Below, one piece after another: positions 23,318-34,207 of a DNA stretch of 64,000 nt. A program made the translations under genes and the position numbers. Every line of letters begins with the position of its first letter. Position 1 is the first letter of the stretch. The stretch is from Synchiropus splendidus. Its lineage: Eukaryota; Chordata; Actinopteri; Syngnathiformes; Callionymidae. The notes beneath the pieces are model-generated. The model had not been told where the DNA came from, did not search any database, and saw nothing but the letters and a program-made list of their open reading frames with translations. The stretch spans positions 18,261,563-18,325,562 of the forward strand of contig NC_071348.1 of assembly GCF_027744825.2 (NCBI RefSeq), given 5' to 3'.

Positions 23318-26300
23318 TGGCACAATGCAGAAAACGCGTTTTCAGCCTGAGATAAGGTGGCTTCCGGAACGCCAAACATAAAAATGTTGATAACTTTGGA
23401 AAAACACTTCAGACAGCTTAGATTTGACGTGCAACTACTAGAAAGACCCTTTCTGCTGTAGAGGGAGTTGAAAATTTCATGTTCTGATGATTCCCTGCAA
23501 AGTTAAGGAACAATGCAGAAAACGCGTTTTCAGCCTGCGAATAGGTGGGTTCAGGAACGCCAAACTTAAAAATGTTGATAACTTTGGAAAAACACTTCAG
23601 ACAGCTTAGACTTGATGTGCAACTACTAGAAAGACCCTTTCTGCTACAGTGGGAGGTTAAAATTTCATGTTCTGAAGCTTCCCTGCAAAGTTATGGCACA
23701 ATGAAGAAAACGCGTTTTCAGCCCGAGATAATGTGGGTTCCGGAGCGGCAAACGTAAAAATGTTGATAACTTTGGAAAAACATATCAGAAAGCTTAGATT
23801 TAATGTGCAACGACTAGAAAGACCCTTTCTGCTATAGTGGGAGGTGAAAATTTCATGTTCTGAAGCTTCCCTGCAAAGTTAAGGAACAATGCAGAAACCG
23901 CGTTTTCAGCCTGAGATAAGGTGGGTTCCGGAACGCCAAACATAAAAATGTTTATAACTTTGGAAAAACACTTCAGACAGCTTAGATTTGATGTGCAACT
24001 ACTAGAAAGACCCTTTCTGCTACAGTGGGAGGTTAAAATTTCATGTTCTGAAGCTTCCCTGCAAAGTTATGGCACAATGCAGAAAACGCCTTTTCAGCCT
24101 GAGATAAGGAGGGTTCCGGAACGCCAAACATTAAAATGTTGATAACTTTGGAAAAAACATTTCAGACAGCTTAGATTTGATGTGCAACTACGAGAAAGAC
24201 CCTTTCTGCTATAGTGGGAGGTGAAAATTTCATGTTCTGAAGCTTCCCTGCAAATTTATGGCACAAAGCAGAAAATGCGTTTTCAGCCAGAGATAAGGTG
24301 GGTTCCGGAACGCCAAACATAAAAATGTTGATAACTTTGGAAAACCACTTCAGACAGCTTAGATTTGATGTGCAACTACATTAAAGACCCTTTATGCTAT
24401 TGTGGGAGGTTAAAATTTCATGTTCTAAAGATTCCCAGCAAAGTTATGCCACAAAGCAGAAAATGCGTTTTCAGCCAGAGAAGAGGTGGGTTCCGGAACG
24501 CCAAACATAAAAATGTTGATAACTTTCGAATAACACTTCAGACAGCTTAGATTTGATGTGTAACTACTAGAAAGACCCTTTCTGCTATAGTGGGAGGTGA
24601 AAATTTCATGTTCTGAAGCTTCCTGCAAAGTTATGGCACAATGCAGAAAACGCGTTTTCAGCCTGAGATAAGGTGGGTTCCGGAACGCCAAACATAAAAA
24701 TGTTGATAACTTTCGAAAAACACTTCAGACAGCTTAGATTTGATGTGCAACTACTACAAAGACCTTGTCTGTTGTAGTGGGAGTTGAAAATTTCATGTTC
24801 TGAAGCTTCCCTGCAAAGTTATGGCACAATGCAGAAAACGCGTTTTCAGTCCGAGATAAGGTCGTTTCCGGAACACCAACCTAAAAAATGTTGATAGCTT
24901 TCGAAAAACACTTCAGACAACATAGATTTGATGTGCAACTACTAGAAAGACCCTTTCTGCTATAGTGGGAGGTGAAAATTTCATGTTCTGAAGCTTCCTG
25001 CAAAGTTATGGCACAATGCAGAAAACGCGTTTTCAGCCTGAGATAAGGTGGGTTCCGGAACGCCAAACATAAAAATGTTGATAACTTTCGAAAAACACTT
25101 CAGACAGCTTATATTTCACGTGCAACTACGAGAAATACCCTTTCTGCTATAGTGGGAGGTGAAAATTTCATGTTCTCAAGCTTCCCTGCAAAGTTATGGC
25201 ATAATGCAGAAAAGGCGTTTTCAGCCTGAGATAAGGTGGGTTCCGGAACGCCAAACATAAAATTGTTGATAACTTTCGAAAAACACTTCAGACAGATTAG
25301 ATTTGATGTGCAACTATTAGAAAGACCCTGTTTGTCATAGTGGGAGTTGAAAATTTCATGTTCTGATGCTTCCCTGCAAAGATAAGGAACAATGCATAAA
25401 ACGCGTTTTCAGCCTGAGATAAGGTGGGTTCCGGAACACCAAACTTAAAAATGTTGATAACTTTGGAAAAACACTTCAGACAGCTTAGATTTGATGTGCA
25501 ACTAATAGAAAGACCCTTTCTGCTACAGTGGGAGGTTAAAATTTCATGTTCTGAAGCTTCCCTGCAAAGTTATGGCACAATGCAGAAAACGCCTTTTCAG
25601 CCTGAAAAAGGTGGGTTCCGGAACGCCAAACATAAAAATGTTGATAACTTTGGGAAACCACTTCAGACAGCTTAGATTTAATGTGCAACTACAAGAAAGA
25701 CCCTTTATGCTATTGTGGGAGGTTAAAATTTCATGTTCTAAAGATTCCCAGCAAAGTTATGGCACATTGCAGAAAACGCGTTTTCAGCCAGAGGTAATGT
25801 GGGTTCCGGAGCGCCAAACGTAAAAATGTTGATAACTTTGGAAAAACACTTCAGGCAGCTTAGATTTGATGTGCAACTACAAGAAAGTCCCTTTATGCTA
25901 TTGTGGGAGGTTAAAATTTCATGTTCTAAAGATTCCCAGCAAAGTTATGGCACAAAGCAGAAAACGCTTTTTCAGCCAGAGATGAGGTGGGTTCCGGAAA
26001 GCCAAACATAAAAATGTTGATAACTTTGGAAAAACACTTCAGACAGCTTAGATTTGATGTGCAACTACAAGAAAGACCCTTTATGCTATTGTGGGAGGTT
26101 AAAATTTCATGTTCTAAAGATTCCCAGCAAAGTTATGGCACAATGCAGAAAACACGTTTTCAGCCTGAGATAACGTGGGTTCCGGAACGCCAAACATAAA
26201 AATGTTGATAACTTTGTAAAAACACTTCAGACAGCTTATATTTCATGTGCAACTACGAGAAAGACCCTTTCTGCTATAGTGGGAGGTGAAAATTTCATGT

Positions 26301-26365
26301 TCTGAAGCTTCCCTGCAAAGTTATGGCACAATGCAGAAAACGCGTTTTCAGCCTGAGATAAGGTG
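23318..26365 (+). repeat. Composite HOR, copy 2 (full length)
   Basis: The start matches copy 3 at offset 3,382 (18 monomers) from GATAAGGTGGCTTCCGG near 23,350 to about 25,080. From there to about 26,365 it matches at offset 4,886/4,887. One monomer (about 24,590-24,680) differs from its partner at 27,980, where copy 3 has CTATCCTTCAAAG and GGAGACAAGG. It contains an A6 to A5 contraction (GCCTGAAAAAGG, near 25,604) shared with copy 3 but not copy 1. Confidence 0.85.
23330..23343. other. Example of the 14-bp core palindrome (phase 148-161)
   Basis: GAAAACGCGTTTTC is its own reverse complement and is the strongest dyad in the consensus. It holds two CpG dinucleotides inside an MluI site (ACGCGT), flanked by A4 and T4. 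It recurs once per monomer across the array. The commonest variants are a GTAAAACGCG left arm (12-bp palindrome) and CpG transitions such as ACACGT, ATGCGT and ACGCAT. No protein binding it can be named from sequence alone. Confidence 0.9.
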
Positions 26366-27194
26366 GCTTCCGGAACGCCAAACATAAAAATGTAGATAAC
26401 TTTCGAAAAACACTTCAGACAGATTAGATTAGATGAGCAACTATTAGAAAGACCCTGTTTGTCATAGTGGGAGTTGAAAATTTCATGTTCTGATGGTTCC
26501 CTGCAAAGTTAAGGAACAATGCAGAAAACGCGTTTTCAGCCTGAGATAAGGTGGGTTCCGGAACACCAAACTTAAATATGTTGATAACTTTGGAAAAACA
26601 CTTCAGACAGCTTAGATTTGATGTGCAACTTCAAGAAAGACCCTTTATGCTATAGTTGGAGGTTAAAATTTCATGTTCTAAAGATTCCCAGCAAAGTTAT
26701 GGCACAATGCAGAAAACGCGTTTTCAGCCTGAGATAAGGTGGCTTCCGGAACGCCAAACATAAAAATGTTGATAACTTTGGAAAAACACTTCAGACAGCT
26801 TAGATTTGACGTGCAACTACTAGAAAGACCCTTTCTGCTGTAGAGGGAGTTGAAAATTTCATGTTCTGATGCTTCCCTGCAAAGTTAAGGAACAATGCAG
26901 AAAACGCGTTTTCAGCCTGCGAATAGGTGGGTTCAGGAACGCCAAACTTAAAAATGTTGATAACTTTGGAAAAACACTTCAGACAGCTTAGACTTGATGT
27001 GCAACTACTAGAAAGACCCTTTCTGCTACAGTGGGAGGTTAAAATTTCATGTTCTGAAGCTTCCCTGCAAAGTTATGGCACAATGAAGAAAACGCGTTTT
27101 CAGCCCGAGATAATGTGGGTTCCGGAGCGGCAAACGTAAAAATGTTGATAACTTTGGAAAAACATATCAGAAAGCTTAGATTTAATGTGCAACG

Positions 27195-28471
27195 ACTAGA
27201 AAGACCCTTTCTGCTATAGTGGGAGGTGAAAATTTCATGTTCTGAAGCTTCCCTGCAAAGTTAAGGAACAATGCAGGAACCGCGTTTTCAGCCTGAGATA
27301 AGGTGGGTTCCGGAACGCCAAACATAAAAATGTTTATAACTTTGGAAAAACACTTCAGACAGCTTAGATTTGATGTGCAACTACTAGAAAGACCCTTTCT
27401 GCTACAGTGGGGGGTTAAAATTTCATGTTCTGAAGCTTCCCTGCAAAGTTATGGCACAATGCAGAAAACGCTTTTTCAGCCTGAGATAAGGAGGGTTCCG
27501 GAACGCCAAACATTAAAATGTTGATAACTTTGGAAAAAACATTTCAGACAGCTTAGATTTGATGTGCAACTACGAGAAAGACCCTTTCTGCTATAGTGGG
27601 AGGTGAAAATTTCATGTTCTGAAGCTTCCCTGCAAATTTATGGCACAAAGCAGAAAATGCGTTTTCAGCCAGAGATAAGGTGGGTTCCGGAACGCCAAAC
27701 ATAAAAATGTTGATAACTTTGGAAAACCACTTCAGACAGCTTAGATTTGATGTGCAACTACATTAAAGACCCTTTATGCTATTGTGGGAGGTTAAAATTT
27801 CATGTTCTAAAGATTCCCAGCAAAGTTATGCCACAAAGCAGAAAATGCGTTTTCAGCCAGAGATGAGGTGGGTTCCGGAACGCCAAACATAAAAATGTTG
27901 ATAACTTTCGAATAACACTTCAGACAGCTTAGATTTGATGTGTAACTACTAGAAAGACCCTTTCTGCTATAGTGGGAGGTGAAACTTTCGTGTTCTGAAG
28001 CTATCCTTCAAAGTTATGGCACAATGCAGAAAACGCGTTTTCAGCCGGAGACAAGGTGGGTTCCGGAACGCCAAACATAAAAATGTTGATAACTTTCGAA
28101 AAACACTTCAGACAGCTTAGATTTGATGTGCAACTACTACAAAGACCTTGTCTGTTGTAGTGGGAGTTGAAAATTTCATGTTCTGAAGCTTCCCTGCAAA
28201 GTTATGGCACAATGCAGAAAACGCGTTTTCAGTCCGAGATAAGGTCGTTTCCGGAACACCAACCTAAAAAATGTTGATAGCTTTCGAAAAACACTTCAGA
28301 CAACATAGATTTGATGTGCAACTACTAGAAAGACCCTTTCTGCTATAGTGGGAGGTGAAAATTTCATGTTCTGAAGCTTCCTGCAAAGTTATGGCACAAT
28401 GCAGAAAACGCGTTTTCAGCCTGAGATAAGGTGGGTTCCGGAACGCCAAACATAAAAATGTTGATAACTTT
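27195..28471 (+). repeat. Eight-monomer duplication, first copy
   Basis: These 1,277 bp match 28,699-29,975 at a spacing of exactly 1,504 bp (8 x 188) with no difference that I could find in sampled lines, including rare variants such as ATGCAGGAACCGCG, GTGGGGGGTTAAAA, CTACATTAAAGACCC and CTTTCGTGTTCTG. The first mismatches are at 27,194 (left) and 28,472 (right). It is the most recent-looking large event in the window. Confidence 0.9.
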
Positions 28472-28698
28472 GGAAAAAACATTTCAGAAAGCTTAGATTT
28501 GATGTACAACTACTAGAAAGACCCTTTCATCTATAGTGGGAGGTGAAAATTTCATGTTGTGAAGCTTCCTGCAAAGTTATGGCAAAATGCAGAAAACGCG
28601 TTTTCAGCCTGAGATAAGGTGGGTTCCGGAACGCCAAACGTAAAAATGTTGATAACTTTGGAAAAACACTTCAGACAGCTTAGATTTGATGTGTAACT

Positions 28699-29975
28699 AC
28701 TAGAAAGACCCTTTCTGCTATAGTGGGAGGTGAAAATTTCATGTTCTGAAGCTTCCCTGCAAAGTTAAGGAACAATGCAGGAACCGCGTTTTCAGCCTGA
28801 GATAAGGTGGGTTCCGGAACGCCAAACATAAAAATGTTTATAACTTTGGAAAAACACTTCAGACAGCTTAGATTTGATGTGCAACTACTAGAAAGACCCT
28901 TTCTGCTACAGTGGGGGGTTAAAATTTCATGTTCTGAAGCTTCCCTGCAAAGTTATGGCACAATGCAGAAAACGCTTTTTCAGCCTGAGATAAGGAGGGT
29001 TCCGGAACGCCAAACATTAAAATGTTGATAACTTTGGAAAAAACATTTCAGACAGCTTAGATTTGATGTGCAACTACGAGAAAGACCCTTTCTGCTATAG
29101 TGGGAGGTGAAAATTTCATGTTCTGAAGCTTCCCTGCAAATTTATGGCACAAAGCAGAAAATGCGTTTTCAGCCAGAGATAAGGTGGGTTCCGGAACGCC
29201 AAACATAAAAATGTTGATAACTTTGGAAAACCACTTCAGACAGCTTAGATTTGATGTGCAACTACATTAAAGACCCTTTATGCTATTGTGGGAGGTTAAA
29301 ATTTCATGTTCTAAAGATTCCCAGCAAAGTTATGCCACAAAGCAGAAAATGCGTTTTCAGCCAGAGATGAGGTGGGTTCCGGAACGCCAAACATAAAAAT
29401 GTTGATAACTTTCGAATAACACTTCAGACAGCTTAGATTTGATGTGTAACTACTAGAAAGACCCTTTCTGCTATAGTGGGAGGTGAAACTTTCGTGTTCT
29501 GAAGCTATCCTTCAAAGTTATGGCACAATGCAGAAAACGCGTTTTCAGCCGGAGACAAGGTGGGTTCCGGAACGCCAAACATAAAAATGTTGATAACTTT
29601 CGAAAAACACTTCAGACAGCTTAGATTTGATGTGCAACTACTACAAAGACCTTGTCTGTTGTAGTGGGAGTTGAAAATTTCATGTTCTGAAGCTTCCCTG
29701 CAAAGTTATGGCACAATGCAGAAAACGCGTTTTCAGTCCGAGATAAGGTCGTTTCCGGAACACCAACCTAAAAAATGTTGATAGCTTTCGAAAAACACTT
29801 CAGACAACATAGATTTGATGTGCAACTACTAGAAAGACCCTTTCTGCTATAGTGGGAGGTGAAAATTTCATGTTCTGAAGCTTCCTGCAAAGTTATGGCA
29901 CAATGCAGAAAACGCGTTTTCAGCCTGAGATAAGGTGGGTTCCGGAACGCCAAACATAAAAATGTTGATAACTTT
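28699..29975 (+). repeat. Eight-monomer duplication, second copy
   Basis: Partner of 27,195-28,471. The piece between the two copies (28,472-28,698) carries CCCTTTCATCTATAG and CATGTTGTGAAGC, and belongs to the family found at 33.4, 33.9 and 35.65 kb. The duplication thus sits next to, or was mediated by, a monomer type otherwise found only farther right. Confidence 0.9.
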
Positions 29976-31252
29976 CGAAAAACACTTCAGACAGCTTATA
30001 TTTCATGTGCAACTACGAGAAATACCCTTTTTGCTATAGTGGGAGGTGAAAATTTCATGTTCTGAAGCTTCCCTGCAAAGTTATGGCATAATGCAGAAAA
30101 GGCGTTTTCAGCCTGAGATAAGGTGGGTTCCGGAACGCCAAACATAAAATTGTTGATAACTTTCGAAAAACACTTCAGACAGATTAGATTTGATGTGCAA
30201 CTATTAGAAAGACCCTGTTTGTCATAGTGGGAGTTGAAAATTTCATGTTCTGATGCTTCCCTGCAAAGATAAGGAACAATGCATAAAACGCGTTTTCAGC
30301 CTGAGATAAGGTGGGTTCCGGAACACCAAACTTAAAAATGTTGATAACTTTGGAAAAACACTTCAGACAGCTTAGATTTGATGTGCAACTAATAGAAAGA
30401 CCCTTTCTCCTACAGTGGGAGGTTAAAATTTCATGTTCTGAAGCTTCCCTGCAAAGTTATGGCACAATGCAGAAAACGCCTTTTCAGCCTGAAAAAGGTG
30501 GGTTCCGGAACGCCAAACATAAAAATGTTGATAACTTTGGGAAACCACTTCAGACAGCTTAGATTTAATGTGCAACTACAAGAAAGACCCTTTATGCTAT
30601 TGTGGGAGGTTAAAATTTCATGTTCTAAAGATTCCCAGCAAAGTTATGGCACATTGCAGAAAACGCGTTTTCAGCCAGAGGTAATGTGGGTTCCGGAGCG
30701 CCAAACGTAAAAATGTTGATAACTTTGGAAAAACACTTCAGGCAGCTTAGATTTGATGTGCAACTACAAGAAAGTCCCTTTATGCTATTGTGGGAGGTTA
30801 AAATTTCATGTTCTAAATATTCCCAGCAAAGTTATGGCACAAAGCAGAAAACGCTTTTTCAGCCAGAGATGAGGTGGGTTCCGGAAAGCCAAACATAAAA
30901 ATGTTGATAACTTTGGAAAAACACTTCAGACAGCTTAGATTTGATGTGCAACTACAAGAAAGACCCTTTATGCTATTGTGGGAGGTTAAAATTTCATGTT
31001 CTAAAGATTCCCAGCAAAGTTATGGCACAATGCAGAAAACACGTTTTCAGCCTGAGATAACGTGGGTTCCGGAACGCCAAACATAAAAATGTTGATAACT
31101 TTGTAAAAACACTTCAGACAGCTTATATTTCATGTGCAACTACGAGAAAGACCCTTTCTGCTATAGTGGGAGGTGAAAATTTCATGTTCTGAAGCTTCCC
31201 TGCAAAGTTATGGCACAATGCAGAAAACGCGTTTTCAGCCTGAGATAAGGTG

Positions 31253-33068
31253 GGTTCCGGAACACCAAACTTAAATATGTTGATAACTTTGGAAAAACAC
31301 TTCAGACAGCTTAGATTTGATGTGCAACTTCAAGAAAGACCCTTTATGCTATAGTTGGAGGTTAAAATTTCATGTTCTAAAGATTCCCAGCAAAGTTATG
31401 GCACAATGCAGAAAACGCCTTTTCAGCCTGAAAAAAGGTGGGTTCCGGAACGCCAAACATAAAAATGTTTATAACTTTGGGAAACCACTTCAGACAGCTT
31501 AGATTTGATGTGCAACTACAAGAAAGACCCTTTATGCTATAGTTGGAGGTTAAAATTTCATGTTCTAAAGATTCCCAGCAAAGTTATGGCACAAAGCAGA
31601 AAATGCGTTTTCAGCCAGAGATAAGGTGGGTTCCGGAACGCCAAACATAAAAATGTTGATAACTTTGGAAAAAACATTTCAGACAGCTTAGATTTGATGT
31701 GCAACTACTAGAAAGGCCCTTTCTGCTATAGTGGGAAGTGAAAATTTCATGTTCTGAAGTTTCCCTGCAAAGTTATGGGACAATGCAGAAAACGCCTTTT
31801 CAGCCTGAAAAAAGGTGGGTTCCGGAACGCCAAACATAAAAATGTTGATAACTTTGGGAAACCACTTCAGACAGCTTAGATTTGATGTGCAACTACAAGA
31901 AAGACCCTTTATGCTATTGTGGGAGGTAAAAATTTCATGTTCTAAATATTCACAGCAAAGTTATGGCACAAAGCAGAAAACGCTTTTTCAGCCAGAGATG
32001 AGGTGGGTTCCGGAAAGCCAAACATAAAAATGTTGATAACTTTGGAAGAACACTTCAGATAGCTTAGATTTGATGTGCAACTACAAGAAAGACCGTTTAT
32101 GCTATTGTGGGAGGTTAAAATTTCATGTTCTAAAGATTCCCAGCAAAGTTATGGCACAATGCAGAAAACACGTTTTCAGCCTGAGATAAGGTGGGTTCCG
32201 GAACGCCAAACATAAAAATGTTGATAACTTTGGAAAAACACTTCAGACAGCTTATATTTCATGTGCAACTACGAGAAAGACCCTTTCTGCTATAGTGGGA
32301 GGTGAAAATTTCATGTTCTGAAGCTTCCCTGCAAAGTTATGGCACAATGCAGAAAACGCGTTTTCAGCCTGAGATAAGGTGGGTTCCGGAACGCCAAACA
32401 TAAAAATGTTGATAACTTTCGAAAAACACTTCAGACAGATTAGATTAGATGAGCAACTATTAGAAAGACCCTGTTTGTCATAGTGGGAGTTGAAAATTTC
32501 ATGTTCTGATGCTTCCCTGCAAAGTTAAGGAACAATGCAGAAAACGCGTTTTCAGCCTGAGATAAGGTGGGTTCCGGAACACCAAACTTAAAAATGTTGA
32601 TAACTTTGGAAAAACACTTCAGACAGCTTAGATTTGATGTGCAACTAATAGAAAGACCCTTTCTGCTACAGTGGGAGGTTAAAATTTCATGTTCTGAAGC
32701 TTCCCTGCAAAGTTATGGCACAATGCAGAAAACGCCTTTTCAGCCTGAAAAAAGTTGGGTTCCGGAACGCCAAACATAAAAATGTTGATAACTTTGGGAA
32801 ACCACTTCAGACAGCTTAGATTTGATGTGCAACTACAAGAAAGACCCTTTATGCTATAGTTGGAGGTTAAAATTTCATGTTCTAAAGATTCCCAGCAAAG
32901 TTATGGCACAAAGCAGAAAATGGGTTTTCAGCCAGAGATAAGGTGGGTTCCGGAACGCCAAACATAAAAATGTTGATAACTTTGTAAAAAACATTTCAGA
33001 CAGCTTAGATTTGATGTGCAACTACTAGAAAGACCCTTTCTGCTGTAGTGGGAGGTGAAAATTTCATC
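31253..33068 (+). repeat. Rearranged copies of core monomers
   Basis: About ten monomers drawn from the core set. 31,251 onward matches 26,551 onward (CACCAAACTTAAATATG, AACTTCAAGAAAG). 32,400-32,580 matches 26,390-26,565 (GATTAGATTAGATGAGC, CCTGTTTGTCATAG). Types with GCCTGAAAAAAGG and AAAGATTCCCAGCAAAG appear several times. The order is not that of the composite HOR. Confidence 0.75.
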
Positions 33069-34207
33069 TTCTGAAGCTTCCTGCAAAGTAATGGCACAAT
33101 GCAAAAAACGAGTTTTCAGCCTGAGATAAGGTGGGTTCCGGAACGCCAAACATAAAAATGTTGATAACTTTGGAAAAAACATTTCAGACAGCTTAGATTT
33201 GATGTGCAACTACTAGAAAGACCCTTTCTGCTATAGTGGGAAGTTAAAATTTCATGTTCTGAAGTTTCCCTGCAAAGTTATGGGACAATGCAGAAAACGC
33301 GTTTTCAGCCTGAGATAAGGTGGGTTCCGGAACGCCAAACATAAAAATGTTGATAACTTTGGAAAAAACATTTCAGAAAGCTTAGATTTGATGTACAACT
33401 ACTAGAAAGACCCTTTCATCTATAGTGGGAGGTGAAAATTTCATGTTGTGAAGCTTCCTGCAAAGTTATGGCAAAATGCAGAAAACGCGTTTTCAGCCTG
33501 AGATAAGGTGGGTTCCGGAACGCCAAACGTAAAAATGTTGATAACTTTGGAAAAACACTTCAGACAGCTTAGATTTGATGTGTAACTACTAGAAAGACCC
33601 TTTCTGCTATAGTGGGAGGTGAAACTTTCATGTTCTGAAGCTTCCTGCAAAGTAATGGCACAATGCAAAAAACGAGTTTTCAGCCTGAGATAAGGTGGGT
33701 TCCGGAACGCCAAACATAAAAATGTTGATAACTTTGGAAAAAACATTTCAGACAGCTTAGATTTGATGTGCAACTACTAGAAAGACCCTTTCTGCTATAG
33801 TGGGAAGTTAAAATTTCATGTTCTGAAGTTTCCCTGCAAAGTTATGGGACAATGCAGAAAACGCGTTTTCAGCCTGAGATAAGGTGGGTTCCGGAACGCC
33901 AAACATAAAAATGTTGATAACTTTGGAAAAAACATTTCAGAAAGCTTAGATTTGATGTACAACTACTAGAAAGACCCTTTCATCTATAGTGGGAGGTGAA
34001 AATTTCATGTTGTGAAGCTTCCTGCAAAGTTATGGCAAAATGCAGAAAACGCGTTTTCAGCCTGAGATAAGGTGGGTTCCGGAACGCCAAACGTAAAAAT
34101 GTTGATAACTTTGGAAAAACACTTCAGACAGCTTAGATTTGATGTGTAACTACTAGAAAGACCCTTTCTGCTATAGTGGGAGGTGAAACTTTCATGTTCT
34201 GAAGCTT
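33069..34207 (+). repeat. Three-monomer tandem duplication (564-bp spacing)
   Basis: 33,069-33,643 matches 33,633-34,207 at a spacing of exactly 564 bp, with no difference seen. Shared markers include AGTAATGGCACAATGC, AAAACGAGTTTTCAG, GGGAAGTTAAAATTTC, CCCTTTCATCTATAG, TGTTGTGAAGCTTCC and CAAACGTAAAAATG. The copies overlap by a few bases, as expected for a tandem duplication whose unit is 564 bp. Confidence 0.9.

Larger units (their letters stand above)
26700..31252 (+). repeat. Composite HOR, copy 3, enlarged by eight monomers
   Basis: Matches copy 2 in order but is 1,504-1,505 bp longer, because an internal eight-monomer segment is duplicated in tandem (27,195-28,471 and 28,699-29,975). 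It shares with copy 2 the ATGAAGAAAACG change near 27,083 and the A5 contraction near 30,491, which groups copies 2 and 3 against copy 1. Confidence 0.85.

Noticed and set aside
27195..34207. Assembly artefact as the sole explanation for the identical duplications.
   Set aside because: It cannot be excluded from sequence alone. But the flanks differ at both ends and the duplications obey the 188-bp register, so I kept them as real with a read-depth check attached.
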